Assembly: GCF_001468225.1 (NCBI RefSeq)
Contig: NZ_LNRU01000010.1
Span: 62,001 to 126,000 of the forward strand
Origin: Sphingopyxis sp. H053
Lineage (GTDB): Bacteria; Pseudomonadota; Alphaproteobacteria; Sphingomonadales; Sphingomonadaceae
Reading direction: 5' to 3'
Length of the DNA stretch: 64,000 nucleotides
Shown: positions 16,877 to 25,157 of the stretch, one piece after another
Layout: the number at the start of each line of letters is the position of its first letter
Numbering within the stretch: the stretch's first letter is position 1
Position numbers and translations under genes: made by a program
Notes under the pieces: generated by a model
Seen by the model: the letters and a program-made list of their open reading frames with translations, nothing else
The model's database searches: none
Told to the model about the DNA's origin: nothing

Positions 16877-18847
16877 ATGCGAAGCAAGACCCACCTTTTC
16901 CGTTCGGCCGCCTTCGCTGCGATGGGCGCGTTGCTGCTCACCTCGTGCGGCGGTGGTGGAGGCGGTGGCAGTACGCCGACCCCGACACCCACGCCGACCC
17001 CCACTCCAACGCCGACTACGGTGTATACGCCGCCCGCCGCCGAAGCGCTGACCACGGCGGACGTCGAGCGCGTGCTCGCCCAGGCGATATCGGAAGCGCA
17101 GGCGCGTAGCCTGCCATCGGTGATCGCGGTGACCGACCGTGTGGGTAACGTGCTCGGCGTGTTCCGCATGACCGGCGCACGCGCGACCGCGACGACCGCG
17201 CCCGCTCCGAACGGCGTGAATATCGACGCGCAGAATGTTACTTTCCCGGCCGAGGGCGGCGCGATCGCCAAGGCGGTAACCGGCGCCTATCTCTCGAGCG
17301 GCGGCAACGCTTTCTCGACGCGCACCGCGAGCCAGATCGTCCAGGAACATTTCCCGCCCGCGCCGACCACGGTGGGGCTCGAAAGCGGTCCCTTGTTCGG
17401 CGTCCAGTTCAGCCAGCTGCCATGCAGCGACCTGTCGGCGCGTTTCGGCGCGCCGGGCGCGGCGGCGCTGATCGGGCCGAAACGCTCGCCGCTGGGCCTC
17501 GCCGCCGACCCCGGCGGACTGCCGCTCTACAAGAATGGCGTGCTCGTTGGCGGCATCGGGGTAATGGGCGACGGCGTCTACGGCAGCGATCCGAACATCC
17601 TCGACATCGACAACGACTCCGAGGAGTTCATTGCGCTCGCGGGAACGCGCGGGTTCGAAGCGCCGGGGGCGATCACCGCCGACAAGATCACGGTCGACGG
17701 GACGAGCCTGCGCTTTTCGGACGCGACCTTCGCCGGGGTGATGTCGAGCGGCAGCGCGAGCTTTGCGAGCCTCAACGGCACCGCGGGCAATCTTGTCGCG
17801 GTGATCGGCTATGCCAATGCCGCGGTGACCGCGGGGATCGCTTATGGCAGCGAGGCCTCGGGCATCCGCGCCTCGACGCCGGCCGAATTCTCGAATCGCG
17901 ATGCGTTCGTCCTCACCAACGGCAGCGGCACCAACCGCTATCCGCTGCGCGCGGGGACCGATGGCGCCACGAACAGCGCGCCGCTGACGCAGGCCGAGGC
18001 GCGTGCGGTGCTCGAAGAAGCCTTCACCGTGATGAGCCGCGCGCGCGCGCAGATCCGCCGCCCGCTCGACAGCCGCGCGCAGGTGACGATCAGCATCGTC
18101 GACACGCACGGGTCGGTGCTCGGCATCGTGCGCTCGCCCGACGCGCCGATCTTCGGCACCGATGTGTCGTTGCAAAAGGCGCGGACCGCAGCCTTCTTCT
18201 CGGGCGCGCAGGCGGGAGGCGAACTCGGCGCCGACGCCAGCGCCGACGTGCGCCAGTTCGTCCCCGCGACACGAACCTTCCTGAACAATCCGGCCGCGCT
18301 CACCGGTACGATCGCCTTTTCCGACCGCGCGAACGGCAATCTGTCGCGCCCCTATTTCCCCGATGGCGAGGTCGGCCGTCCGCAAGGGCCGCTGTCGCGC
18401 CCGATCGCACAGTTCAACCCCTTCTCGACCGGGCTGCAATCGGCGCTGATCATCGGCAATCTCGGCGCACATCTCGGCTTCGTTTCGGGCGCCAGTCCGA
18501 CCGATACTCCGCCGCGCTGCACGACCTTGCCCGACGTTGCCGCGGGGCAGAACCGGCTGCAGAACGGCATTCAGATCTTCCCCGGATCGGTCCCCATCTA
18601 TCGCGGCAACCAACTGGTCGGCGCGATCGGTGTGTCGGGCGACGGCATCGATCAAGACGACATGATCAGCTTCCTCGGTGCGCATAATGGCGGCGCGCGC
18701 GTCGGCGGCATCGGCAATGCGCCGGCCGCGATCCGTGCGGACACCGTCGTCGTAAATGTCGGCGCCGGGGTTCGCCTGCGTTACATCAGCTGCCCGTTCG
18801 CACCTTTCCTTGATACGGCGAACCAGAATGTCTGCAACGGGCTGTAG
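16877..18847 (+). CDS. Lipoprotein with two GlcG/HbpS-like (DUF336) domains
   Basis: A 656-residue predicted lipoprotein. The signal peptide ends in a lipobox with Cys-24 (LLTSC), followed by a Gly run and a (Thr-Pro) tract that should form a stiff spacer. Two related domains follow, each with the GlcG/HbpS pattern: SLPSVIAVTDRVGNVLGVFR in the first half, and VTISIVDTHGSVLGIVR with FGTDVSLQKARTAAFFSG in the second. HbpS of Streptomyces binds heme and senses redox state, and GlcG domains occur in several redox operons. It starts 4 bases after the cytochrome stop, so the two are surely cotranscribed. No heme-attachment CXXCH is present. Family call is fair; the role in electron transfer or heme handling is inferred. 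Confidence 0.75.
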   Translation: MRSKTHLFRSAAFAAMGALLLTSCGGGGGGGSTPTPTPTPTPTPTPTTVYTPPAAEALTTADVERVLAQAISEAQARSLPSVIAVTDRVGNVLGVFRMTGARATATTAPAPNGVNIDAQNVTFPAEGGAIAKAVTGAYLSSGGNAFSTRTASQIVQEHFPPAPTTVGLESGPLFGVQFSQLPCSDLSARFGAPGAAALIGPKRSPLGLAADPGGLPLYKNGVLVGGIGVMGDGVYGSDPNILDIDNDSEEFIALAGTRGFEAPGAITADKITVDGTSLRFSDATFAGVMSSGSASFASLNGTAGNLVAVIGYANAAVTAGIAYGSEASGIRASTPAEFSNRDAFVLTNGSGTNRYPLRAGTDGATNSAPLTQAEARAVLEEAFTVMSRARAQIRRPLDSRAQVTISIVDTHGSVLGIVRSPDAPIFGTDVSLQKARTAAFFSGAQAGGELGADASADVRQFVPATRTFLNNPAALTGTIAFSDRANGNLSRPYFPDGEVGRPQGPLSRPIAQFNPFSTGLQSALIIGNLGAHLGFVSGASPTDTPPRCTTLPDVAAGQNRLQNGIQIFPGSVPIYRGNQLVGAIGVSGDGIDQDDMISFLGAHNGGARVGGIGNAPAAIRADTVVVNVGAGVRLRYISCPFAPFLDTANQNVCNGL

Positions 18848-18850
18848 GCG

Positions 18851-20782
18851 ATGATGACGGGGGGCAGCCTTTGGCCGATCATCGCGACACTCGCGGCGCA
18901 GGGCGCGCCGGGGGCCGATGTCACGCCGCCGCCGCCCGCGCCCGAAGGTCCGCCGGTCGCGGGTGACGCGACGCCCGCAGAGCAGCCCGCCGAAGAGCTG
19001 ATTCCGCCGCCGCCGCCCGTCGACTGGCAGGAGGTGATCAAGGACGACCCGGTGACGCAGATCATCGAGGGCCGCCGCCGCCCCGGCTATCGCCCCGACC
19101 TTCCCGACGCCCTGAGCCAGGACAATGTCGGCGCGCTGCGCCCGCCGCCGCCGCAAGCCTTTCCGGGGATGGAGGACCAGCTGCCCGTTCCGGACCGCTG
19201 GCGCCTCATCGAAACGCTTGGCGTGGTCAAGGAGCGCTGGTTCGACCCCTATAACCAGAACACCTACAAGGGCGACCGCGCGATCGACCGCAGCAAGGTC
19301 AAATGGCTGCCGATCAAGGGCGACGACTGGTTCTTTGTCGCCAATGCGGTGTCCGACACCGTGTTCGAACCGCGCACCTTCCCCATACCCGTCGGCGTCC
19401 AGACGACTGAGCGGCCGGGCAGCCTCGACGTGTTCGGCAAGGATCGCAGCTTCGTCTTCGCGCAGACCTTCATCGCCGGCGCGGCGCTGATCAAGGGCTC
19501 GACCGCGTTCAAGCCACCCGACATCGAATATCGCGTCACGCTGGCCTACCAGGCCAATTATGTCGACGTGCCCGAACGGCGCGTGCTCGACGTGCGCCCG
19601 TCGAAGGCGAGCCACCGCTACGACAGCTTCCTCGGCGTCCAGGAGCTGTTCGTCGACAAGCATCTCGGCAACACGTCCGACCGATATGATTTCTATTCGA
19701 TCCGCCTCGGCATCCAGCCGTTCCAGAGCGATTTTCGCGGTTTCCTGTTCAACGACAGCCAGCTTGGCATCCGCCTGTTCGGCAACCGCGACAACAACCG
19801 CTTCCAATATAATCTCGCGGCCTTCTGGCGCCTCGAAAAGGACACGAACAGCGGCCTCAACGACATCACCCAGACGCCGCGCAGCGATTTCATTTTCACG
19901 GGCAATCTCTATCGCCAGGATTTCCCGTTCGTCGGGCTGACCAGCCAGGCCAGCGTGACGTACAATATGAACCGCGAAAAGAATGACGTGCAGATCGACC
20001 ACAACGGTTTCCCGGTGCGCCCGGCGCTGCTCGGCGACCTGCGCGGGCGCGAATATGACGTCGTCTATCTGGGATACAGCGCCGACGGCCGCGTCGGCCG
20101 TATCAACGTCACCGCGAGCTTCTACGCCGCGCTCGGCGAGGACCGGAACAGCTTCTTCACGAGCAAGCCCGCCGAAATCCGGGCGGGTTTCGGCGCGGTC
20201 GAACTCAGCTACGATCACGACTGGATGCGCTTCCGCCTGTCGGGACTCTACGCGACCGGTGACGGCGATCCGTATAACAAGACCGAGGGCGGGTTCGACG
20301 CGATCTTCGAGAATCCGATCTTCGGCGGCGCCGACACCAGCTACTGGATTCGCCAGACGATCCCCTTTGCCGGCGGCGGGCGCGTCATCGCGATCAGCGG
20401 TCGCAACGGAATCCTGAATTCGCTGCGCTCGTCGAAGGAAGAGGGGCAGTCGAACTTCAACAATCCGGGCACGGTCTTCGTCGGCGCGGGCGCCGATTTC
20501 GACCTGACCCCCGAATTTCGCGTGAGCACCAATTTCAACCATCTGTGGTTCGAAAATACGTCGAGCCTGCAGGCGCTGCGCACCGAAGGATCGATCCCCA
20601 AGGATATCGGTTTCGACCTGTCGGTCGCGACCATCTGGCGGCCGAAGGCGACGCAGAATATCGTCGGGCGCCTGAGCGCCGCGGTGCTGCTGCCGGGCAA
20701 GGGGTTCAAGGATCTGTTCGACAACAAGCAGAAGAACGACGCCTATGTGTCGATCCTCGCCAATGTGATCGTGAGTTTCTGA
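18851..20782 (+). CDS. Outer-membrane beta-barrel protein of the multiheme block
   Basis: A 643-residue protein. A Pro-rich N-terminal segment (about 25-105) is followed by many alternating strands rich in aromatic residues and charged turns, such as FQYNLAAFWRLEKDTNSGLN and VGRINVTASFYAALG, and the chain ends in a terminal Phe (ANVIVSF), the BamA-recognised end of outer-membrane barrels. The length is near that of MtrB/PioB porins, but I see no MtrB CXXC and claim no homology. It starts 3 bases after the lipoprotein stop and its stop overlaps the decaheme start (TGATG). The context suggests it houses or anchors a cytochrome across the outer membrane. Confidence 0.7.
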   Translation: MMTGGSLWPIIATLAAQGAPGADVTPPPPAPEGPPVAGDATPAEQPAEELIPPPPPVDWQEVIKDDPVTQIIEGRRRPGYRPDLPDALSQDNVGALRPPPPQAFPGMEDQLPVPDRWRLIETLGVVKERWFDPYNQNTYKGDRAIDRSKVKWLPIKGDDWFFVANAVSDTVFEPRTFPIPVGVQTTERPGSLDVFGKDRSFVFAQTFIAGAALIKGSTAFKPPDIEYRVTLAYQANYVDVPERRVLDVRPSKASHRYDSFLGVQELFVDKHLGNTSDRYDFYSIRLGIQPFQSDFRGFLFNDSQLGIRLFGNRDNNRFQYNLAAFWRLEKDTNSGLNDITQTPRSDFIFTGNLYRQDFPFVGLTSQASVTYNMNREKNDVQIDHNGFPVRPALLGDLRGREYDVVYLGYSADGRVGRINVTASFYAALGEDRNSFFTSKPAEIRAGFGAVELSYDHDWMRFRLSGLYATGDGDPYNKTEGGFDAIFENPIFGGADTSYWIRQTIPFAGGGRVIAISGRNGILNSLRSSKEEGQSNFNNPGTVFVGAGADFDLTPEFRVSTNFNHLWFENTSSLQALRTEGSIPKDIGFDLSVATIWRPKATQNIVGRLSAAVLLPGKGFKDLFDNKQKNDAYVSILANVIVSF

Positions 20783-23700
20783 TGCTGGCGCGCAAACTTT
20801 TCGCCCTGCTCGCGTTCGTGACGATGTGCGCTGCCTTCGGCGCGAGCGTCGTTCGGGCGGCGGAAGAGGAAAAGCCGCTCAAGATCGAATATCGCTTCAC
20901 CCCGCCCGCGCCGCGCGAGCAGAGCGAAGCCGAGGTCGTCCAGAAATCCGAAGGCTGCTACAGCTGCCACACGCGCACCGACCAGCCGTCGATGCATGCG
21001 ACTCCGGCGGTGCGGCTCGGCTGCACCGATTGCCACGGCGGCGACGCAAGCCAGCGCGGCACGCCTAGCCTTGGCTACCAGCATCCGACGAACAAGGCGG
21101 TGATGGCGCTCGCGCACCCGCAGCCGACGCTGCCCGGCGCGTGGCACGACAGTTCGGCGAACCCGCAGCGCAGCTATACGTTGCTCAACAAGGAATCGCC
21201 TGAATTCATCCGCTTCGTGAACCCCAGCGACTATCGCGTCGCGCGCGAAGCGTGCGGTTCGTGTCATCTCGAGGTGATCGAGGCGACCGAGCGGTCGATG
21301 ATGTCGACCGGCGCGATGCTGTGGGGCGGCGCGGCATATAACAACGGCATCGTCCCCTATAAAAACTACATTTTCGGCGAGGCCTATACGCGCAAGGGCG
21401 AGCCCGCATGCATCCTGTCACCCTCGTCGCGGCTCACCGCCGAGGAGTATAAGGAAGCGTGCAAGCCGAGCTTCGGCTTCGACAAGATATTGACCGACGA
21501 CGAGAAGAAGCGCGGCGCGCTGGCGAAAATGTACCCGCTGCCGCGCTGGAGCGTGCTGCCGCCGGGCGACGTGTTCCGCGTGTTCGAACGCGGCGGGCGC
21601 AACATCAACACGCAATTCCCCGAAATCGGCCTGCCCAACCCGACGGGCAGCATCCAGCGGCTTGAGGAACCGGGCCGCCCCGACCTCAAGCAGTCGAATC
21701 GCGGCCCCGGGACGGGCCTGCGCGTCTCGATCCCCGTGCTCAACATCCACAAGACGCGCCTCAACGACCCGCTGTCATGGTTCATGGGGACGAACGACCA
21801 GCCCGGCGACTATCGCCATTCGGGCTGTTCGGGCTGTCACGTCGTCTACGCCAACGACCGCGAGCCGCGGCACAGCCTGACCTATGCCAAATTCGGCCGC
21901 GACGGCGAGACGGCGACGGTCGATCCGACGATTGCGGAGAAGAAATGGAAGCCCGAAGGCGGGCACGGCGGCGATGCGCATGGCGCGGGCGACGGCCATC
22001 AGGCCGGCGGCGGTCATGGCGCGCTGGTCGATCCCGCCGATCCCGACGTTCCGGCACGCCCCGAGCAGCAACCGCGGCGGGAGTCGGGGCATCCGATCAG
22101 CCACACCTTCACCCGCGCGATCCCGACATCACAGTGCATGTCGTGCCACATGCACCAGCCGAACATCTTCCTGAACTCTTACCTCGGCTACACGATGTGG
22201 GATTATGAATCGGACGCGCCGCAGATGTGGCCGGGGCCGGAGAACACCGCGCCGCGCCCGCCGGGGATGAGCGACGAAGAATATCAGAAGAAATACAAGC
22301 AGCAGCGCTATCCGACCGCCGCCGAGGCGCATGCGGTGCTCGAACGCAATCCCGAGGCCGCGGCGACGCGCGGGCTGTGGGCGGACGTCGAGTTTTTGCG
22401 CGACGTCTATGACGTCAACGACAGCAACAAGGATACCCAGTTCGCCGACTATCACGGTCATGGCTGGAACTTCCGCGGCATCTTCAAGCGCGACCGCAAT
22501 GGCAATCTGCTGACCGCCGACGGCAATATGGCGACCTATGGCACCGACGCCGCGAACATCATCGATCCCAAGGATCCCGAGAAATGGCGCAAGAGCTGCA
22601 GCCATTACACCGATCCCAAGGAGCGCGACATCTGCCTGTCGAGCGCCGATCCGGGCCGGCCGGGGGTAGAGGGCAAGTTCGTGCCGCCCGGGATCAATCC
22701 CGGCAAGGCGGTCCATATGATGGACATCCACGCCGAAAAGGGCATGCAATGCGCCGACTGCCACTTTGCGCAGGACAGCCACGGCAACGGCTATATCCAG
22801 GGCGAGGTCGCGAATGCGGTCGAGATCAGCTGCAAGGATTGCCACGGCACCGCCGATGCTTTCCCGAACCTCTTGACCTCGAACGTCGCCGCGCGGCCGC
22901 AGGGCAATAATCTCGCGCTGCTGCGCAATCCCGACGGGCGTCGCCGCTTCGAATTCCAGTATAATGACGATGCCGAAGTGATCGGGCTGATCCAGCGTTC
23001 GATCGTCGATCCGAAGCTCGAATGGCAGGTCAGCCTCGTCAAGCAGGCGGTGACTCCGGGGCCGCATTTCAACGCCAAGGCGGCGCGCGCGAAGCTGATG
23101 GCCCGCGCGGGATCGGAGGACGGCAAGTTCGAATGGGGGCCGGGGGTCGCGAAGGAAGACCGCGCGCACGGCGACGACAAGATGACCTGTTTCACCTGTC
23201 ACCTGTCGTGGACGACGAGTTGCGGGGGGTGCCATTTGCCGATCGAGGCGAACTGGAAGACCAAGATGCACCATTTCGAGGGTGAGGAGACGCGGAACTT
23301 CGCGACGTACAACCCGCAGGTGGCGCGCGACGAGATGTTCCAGCTCGGCCGGCACCAGCTGACCAAGCCCGGCGAACCCGGCCCGAACGGCGAGGCGCGC
23401 GGCATCATCACGCCGGTGCGCTCGACCTCGGCGCTCGTGCTGTCGTCGACGAACATCAACCGCGAGCGCATCTATGTGCAGCAGCCGCCGATCTCGTCGG
23501 CGGGCTATTCGAGCCAGGCCTTTGCGCCGCATTTTCCGCATACGGTGCGCCGGTCTGAAACCAAGCAGTGCAGCGACTGCCACCTGTCGGCAGCCGACGA
23601 TAACAATGCAATCATGGCGCAGCTCAATCTGCTCGGCACCAATTTCGTCAATTTCGTCGGGCTGAACGTCTGGTCGGGTCAGGAAAACAGCTTCCAGGCG

Positions 23701-25074
23701 ACGCGCGTCACCGAATGGGACGAACCGCAAGCGGTGATCGGCAGCTATCTTCAGAAATATGCCTATCCCGACTATTGGAAGCTCCACGTCGAACAGAATG
23801 GCCGCGAGCTCAAAAATTGGGTGCGTGGCAAGACTTTCGACGAGAAGGGCTCGGGCGAAACGCACGCGCTCGAGGAATTCGCCAATATCGTCCAGGGCAC
23901 GAGCGGGCGCGTGAACTGCCTGCAGCAGCGCGGCGAATATATGTTCGTCGCCGAAGGCAAGGGCGGCTTCCGCGTCTATGACGTCGCGTCGATCGGCAAT
24001 AAGGGCTTCTCCGAACGCATCATCCGCGCGCCCTTCTCGGCGCTCGGGCACGACACGCATGTGAAGACGAAAAATGCGACGTGCATGGCGATCGCGACGA
24101 CGCAGCCGATCAGCGTGTCGCGCAACGAGAATATCGTGAAGAATTTCCCCGAGAACCACGAACAGGTGATGCACGACATCTACCGTTACGCGGTGATCAC
24201 CGACAGCGTCGAAGGGCTGGTGCTCGTCGACATCGACACATTGGCCGACGGTGAATTCCGCAACAACAAGTTCAAGCGCGCGCTGACGTGGAACGAGGGC
24301 AACGTGCTGGCGGGGGCGCGGCATGTGACGCTCGCGGGCAGCATGGCCTACATCACCACCGACGCGGGCCTCGTCGTGCTCGACCTGTCGACGCCGCTCC
24401 AGCCCAAGGTCACGGCGCAGCTGCCGCTGACCGACGCGCGTGCGAGCGCGGTGCAGTTCCGTTACCTCTGGGTCACCGATGTCGAAGGCGTGAAGCTGTT
24501 CGACGTCACCAATCTCGCGCAGCCGGTGGCGGTGCCCGCGGGCACGGTGCGGCTCGCCAACGCGCGGAAGATCTATCTGGCGCGGACGTACATGTATGTC
24601 GCGGCGAAGGCGGACGGGCTGGTGATCGTCGATGTGACGCGCCCCGCGGCGCCGATCGTCTGGCCGGGGCTGACCTTTGGCGGCGCGCTCAATGATGCCG
24701 AGGATGTGATCGTCGCATCGACCAATGCGTCGCTGTTCGGTTATGTCGCCGACGGGCGGAACGGGATCAAGGTGCTGCAGCTAACCAGCCCCGACAACCC
24801 GGGCCTTTACGGCTTCTCGCCCAAACCGACCCCCGAGCTGATCGCGTGGGCAAAGACGCCGTCGCCCGCGCTCGCGCTGTCGAAGGGCCTCGACCGCGAC
24901 CGCGCGGTCGACGAGACGGGCGGCCAGATGGCGGTTTTCGGGCGCGTCGGATCGCGGCCGTTCACGCGGCCCGAAATGGAGAAGCTGTTCCTGAACAGCA
25001 AGGGCGTGGTCTACAAGGTCAGCGACGAGGTCGACCAGAATGCCTGGCGGCCGCCTTTGCTCTACGCGAACTGA
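20782..25074 (+). CDS. Decaheme c-type cytochrome fused to an LVIVD beta-propeller
   Basis: A 1430-residue exported protein with a cleavable signal (LFALLAFVTMCAAFGASVVRA). Ten CXXCH heme sites are seen at residues 59, 81, 158, 349, 452, 657, 684, 803, 814 and 930. A His/Gly-rich loop (GGHGGDAHGAGDGHQAGGGH) lies near 397-420. From about 1020 to 1370 the protein changes to beta-propeller blades of the LVIVD type (GLVLVDIDTL, GLVVLDLSTPLQP, GVKLFDVTNLAQP, GLVIVDVTRPAAP). The ATG overlaps the barrel stop (TGATG), so the products are made together. Ten hemes equals the count of MtrA, MtrC and OmcA, but the spacing and the propeller differ from them. I infer a periplasmic or outer-surface electron carrier or redox enzyme. 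Confidence 0.88.
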   Translation: MLARKLFALLAFVTMCAAFGASVVRAAEEEKPLKIEYRFTPPAPREQSEAEVVQKSEGCYSCHTRTDQPSMHATPAVRLGCTDCHGGDASQRGTPSLGYQHPTNKAVMALAHPQPTLPGAWHDSSANPQRSYTLLNKESPEFIRFVNPSDYRVAREACGSCHLEVIEATERSMMSTGAMLWGGAAYNNGIVPYKNYIFGEAYTRKGEPACILSPSSRLTAEEYKEACKPSFGFDKILTDDEKKRGALAKMYPLPRWSVLPPGDVFRVFERGGRNINTQFPEIGLPNPTGSIQRLEEPGRPDLKQSNRGPGTGLRVSIPVLNIHKTRLNDPLSWFMGTNDQPGDYRHSGCSGCHVVYANDREPRHSLTYAKFGRDGETATVDPTIAEKKWKPEGGHGGDAHGAGDGHQAGGGHGALVDPADPDVPARPEQQPRRESGHPISHTFTRAIPTSQCMSCHMHQPNIFLNSYLGYTMWDYESDAPQMWPGPENTAPRPPGMSDEEYQKKYKQQRYPTAAEAHAVLERNPEAAATRGLWADVEFLRDVYDVNDSNKDTQFADYHGHGWNFRGIFKRDRNGNLLTADGNMATYGTDAANIIDPKDPEKWRKSCSHYTDPKERDICLSSADPGRPGVEGKFVPPGINPGKAVHMMDIHAEKGMQCADCHFAQDSHGNGYIQGEVANAVEISCKDCHGTADAFPNLLTSNVAARPQGNNLALLRNPDGRRRFEFQYNDDAEVIGLIQRSIVDPKLEWQVSLVKQAVTPGPHFNAKAARAKLMARAGSEDGKFEWGPGVAKEDRAHGDDKMTCFTCHLSWTTSCGGCHLPIEANWKTKMHHFEGEETRNFATYNPQVARDEMFQLGRHQLTKPGEPGPNGEARGIITPVRSTSALVLSSTNINRERIYVQQPPISSAGYSSQAFAPHFPHTVRRSETKQCSDCHLSAADDNNAIMAQLNLLGTNFVNFVGLNVWSGQENSFQATRVTEWDEPQAVIGSYLQKYAYPDYWKLHVEQNGRELKNWVRGKTFDEKGSGETHALEEFANIVQGTSGRVNCLQQRGEYMFVAEGKGGFRVYDVASIGNKGFSERIIRAPFSALGHDTHVKTKNATCMAIATTQPISVSRNENIVKNFPENHEQVMHDIYRYAVITDSVEGLVLVDIDTLADGEFRNNKFKRALTWNEGNVLAGARHVTLAGSMAYITTDAGLVVLDLSTPLQPKVTAQLPLTDARASAVQFRYLWVTDVEGVKLFDVTNLAQPVAVPAGTVRLANARKIYLARTYMYVAAKADGLVIVDVTRPAAPIVWPGLTFGGALNDAEDVIVASTNASLFGYVADGRNGIKVLQLTSPDNPGLYGFSPKPTPELIAWAKTPSPALALSKGLDRDRAVDETGGQMAVFGRVGSRPFTRPEMEKLFLNSKGVVYKVSDEVDQNAWRPPLLYAN

Positions 25075-25083
25075 TGAATCGTC

Positions 25084-25152
25084 GTCCCAGCGACAGCTGG
25101 GACCGCCATCGTTCCGAAAAATGCTGCCAGCGATCCCAGCTTTCGCTGGGAT
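25084..25152. repeat. REP-like pair of palindromes
   Basis: Two related hairpins follow the decaheme gene: GTCCCAGC-GACA-GCTGGGAC at 25084-25103 and ATCCCAGC-TTTC-GCTGGGAT at 25133-25152. They share the CCCAGC/GCTGGG stem in a paired arrangement, as in bacterial interspersed repeats. They lie between converging genes (the cytochrome and rsh) and may serve as a two-way transcription stop. Confidence 0.75.
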
Positions 25153-25157
25153 GACGG

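Noticed and set aside
16970..17020. Short tandem repeats (CCGACx, Thr-Pro) in the lipoprotein gene as a possible CRISPR or VNTR array
   Set aside because: Repeat units are 6 bases without spacers and encode a Thr-Pro linker, so this is a coding microsatellite, not CRISPR. No CRISPR array was seen in the window.
16799..20542. Very long open frame on the minus strand across the lipoprotein and barrel genes
   Set aside because: It is antisense to two well-supported genes, its translation is low-complexity Arg/Ala/Asp/Gly without motifs, and long antisense frames are common in GC-rich coding DNA.
22129..24324. Long minus-strand frame inside the decaheme gene
   Set aside because: The plus frame has ten heme motifs and a signal peptide; the minus frame has no domain and an Arg-rich shadow composition.
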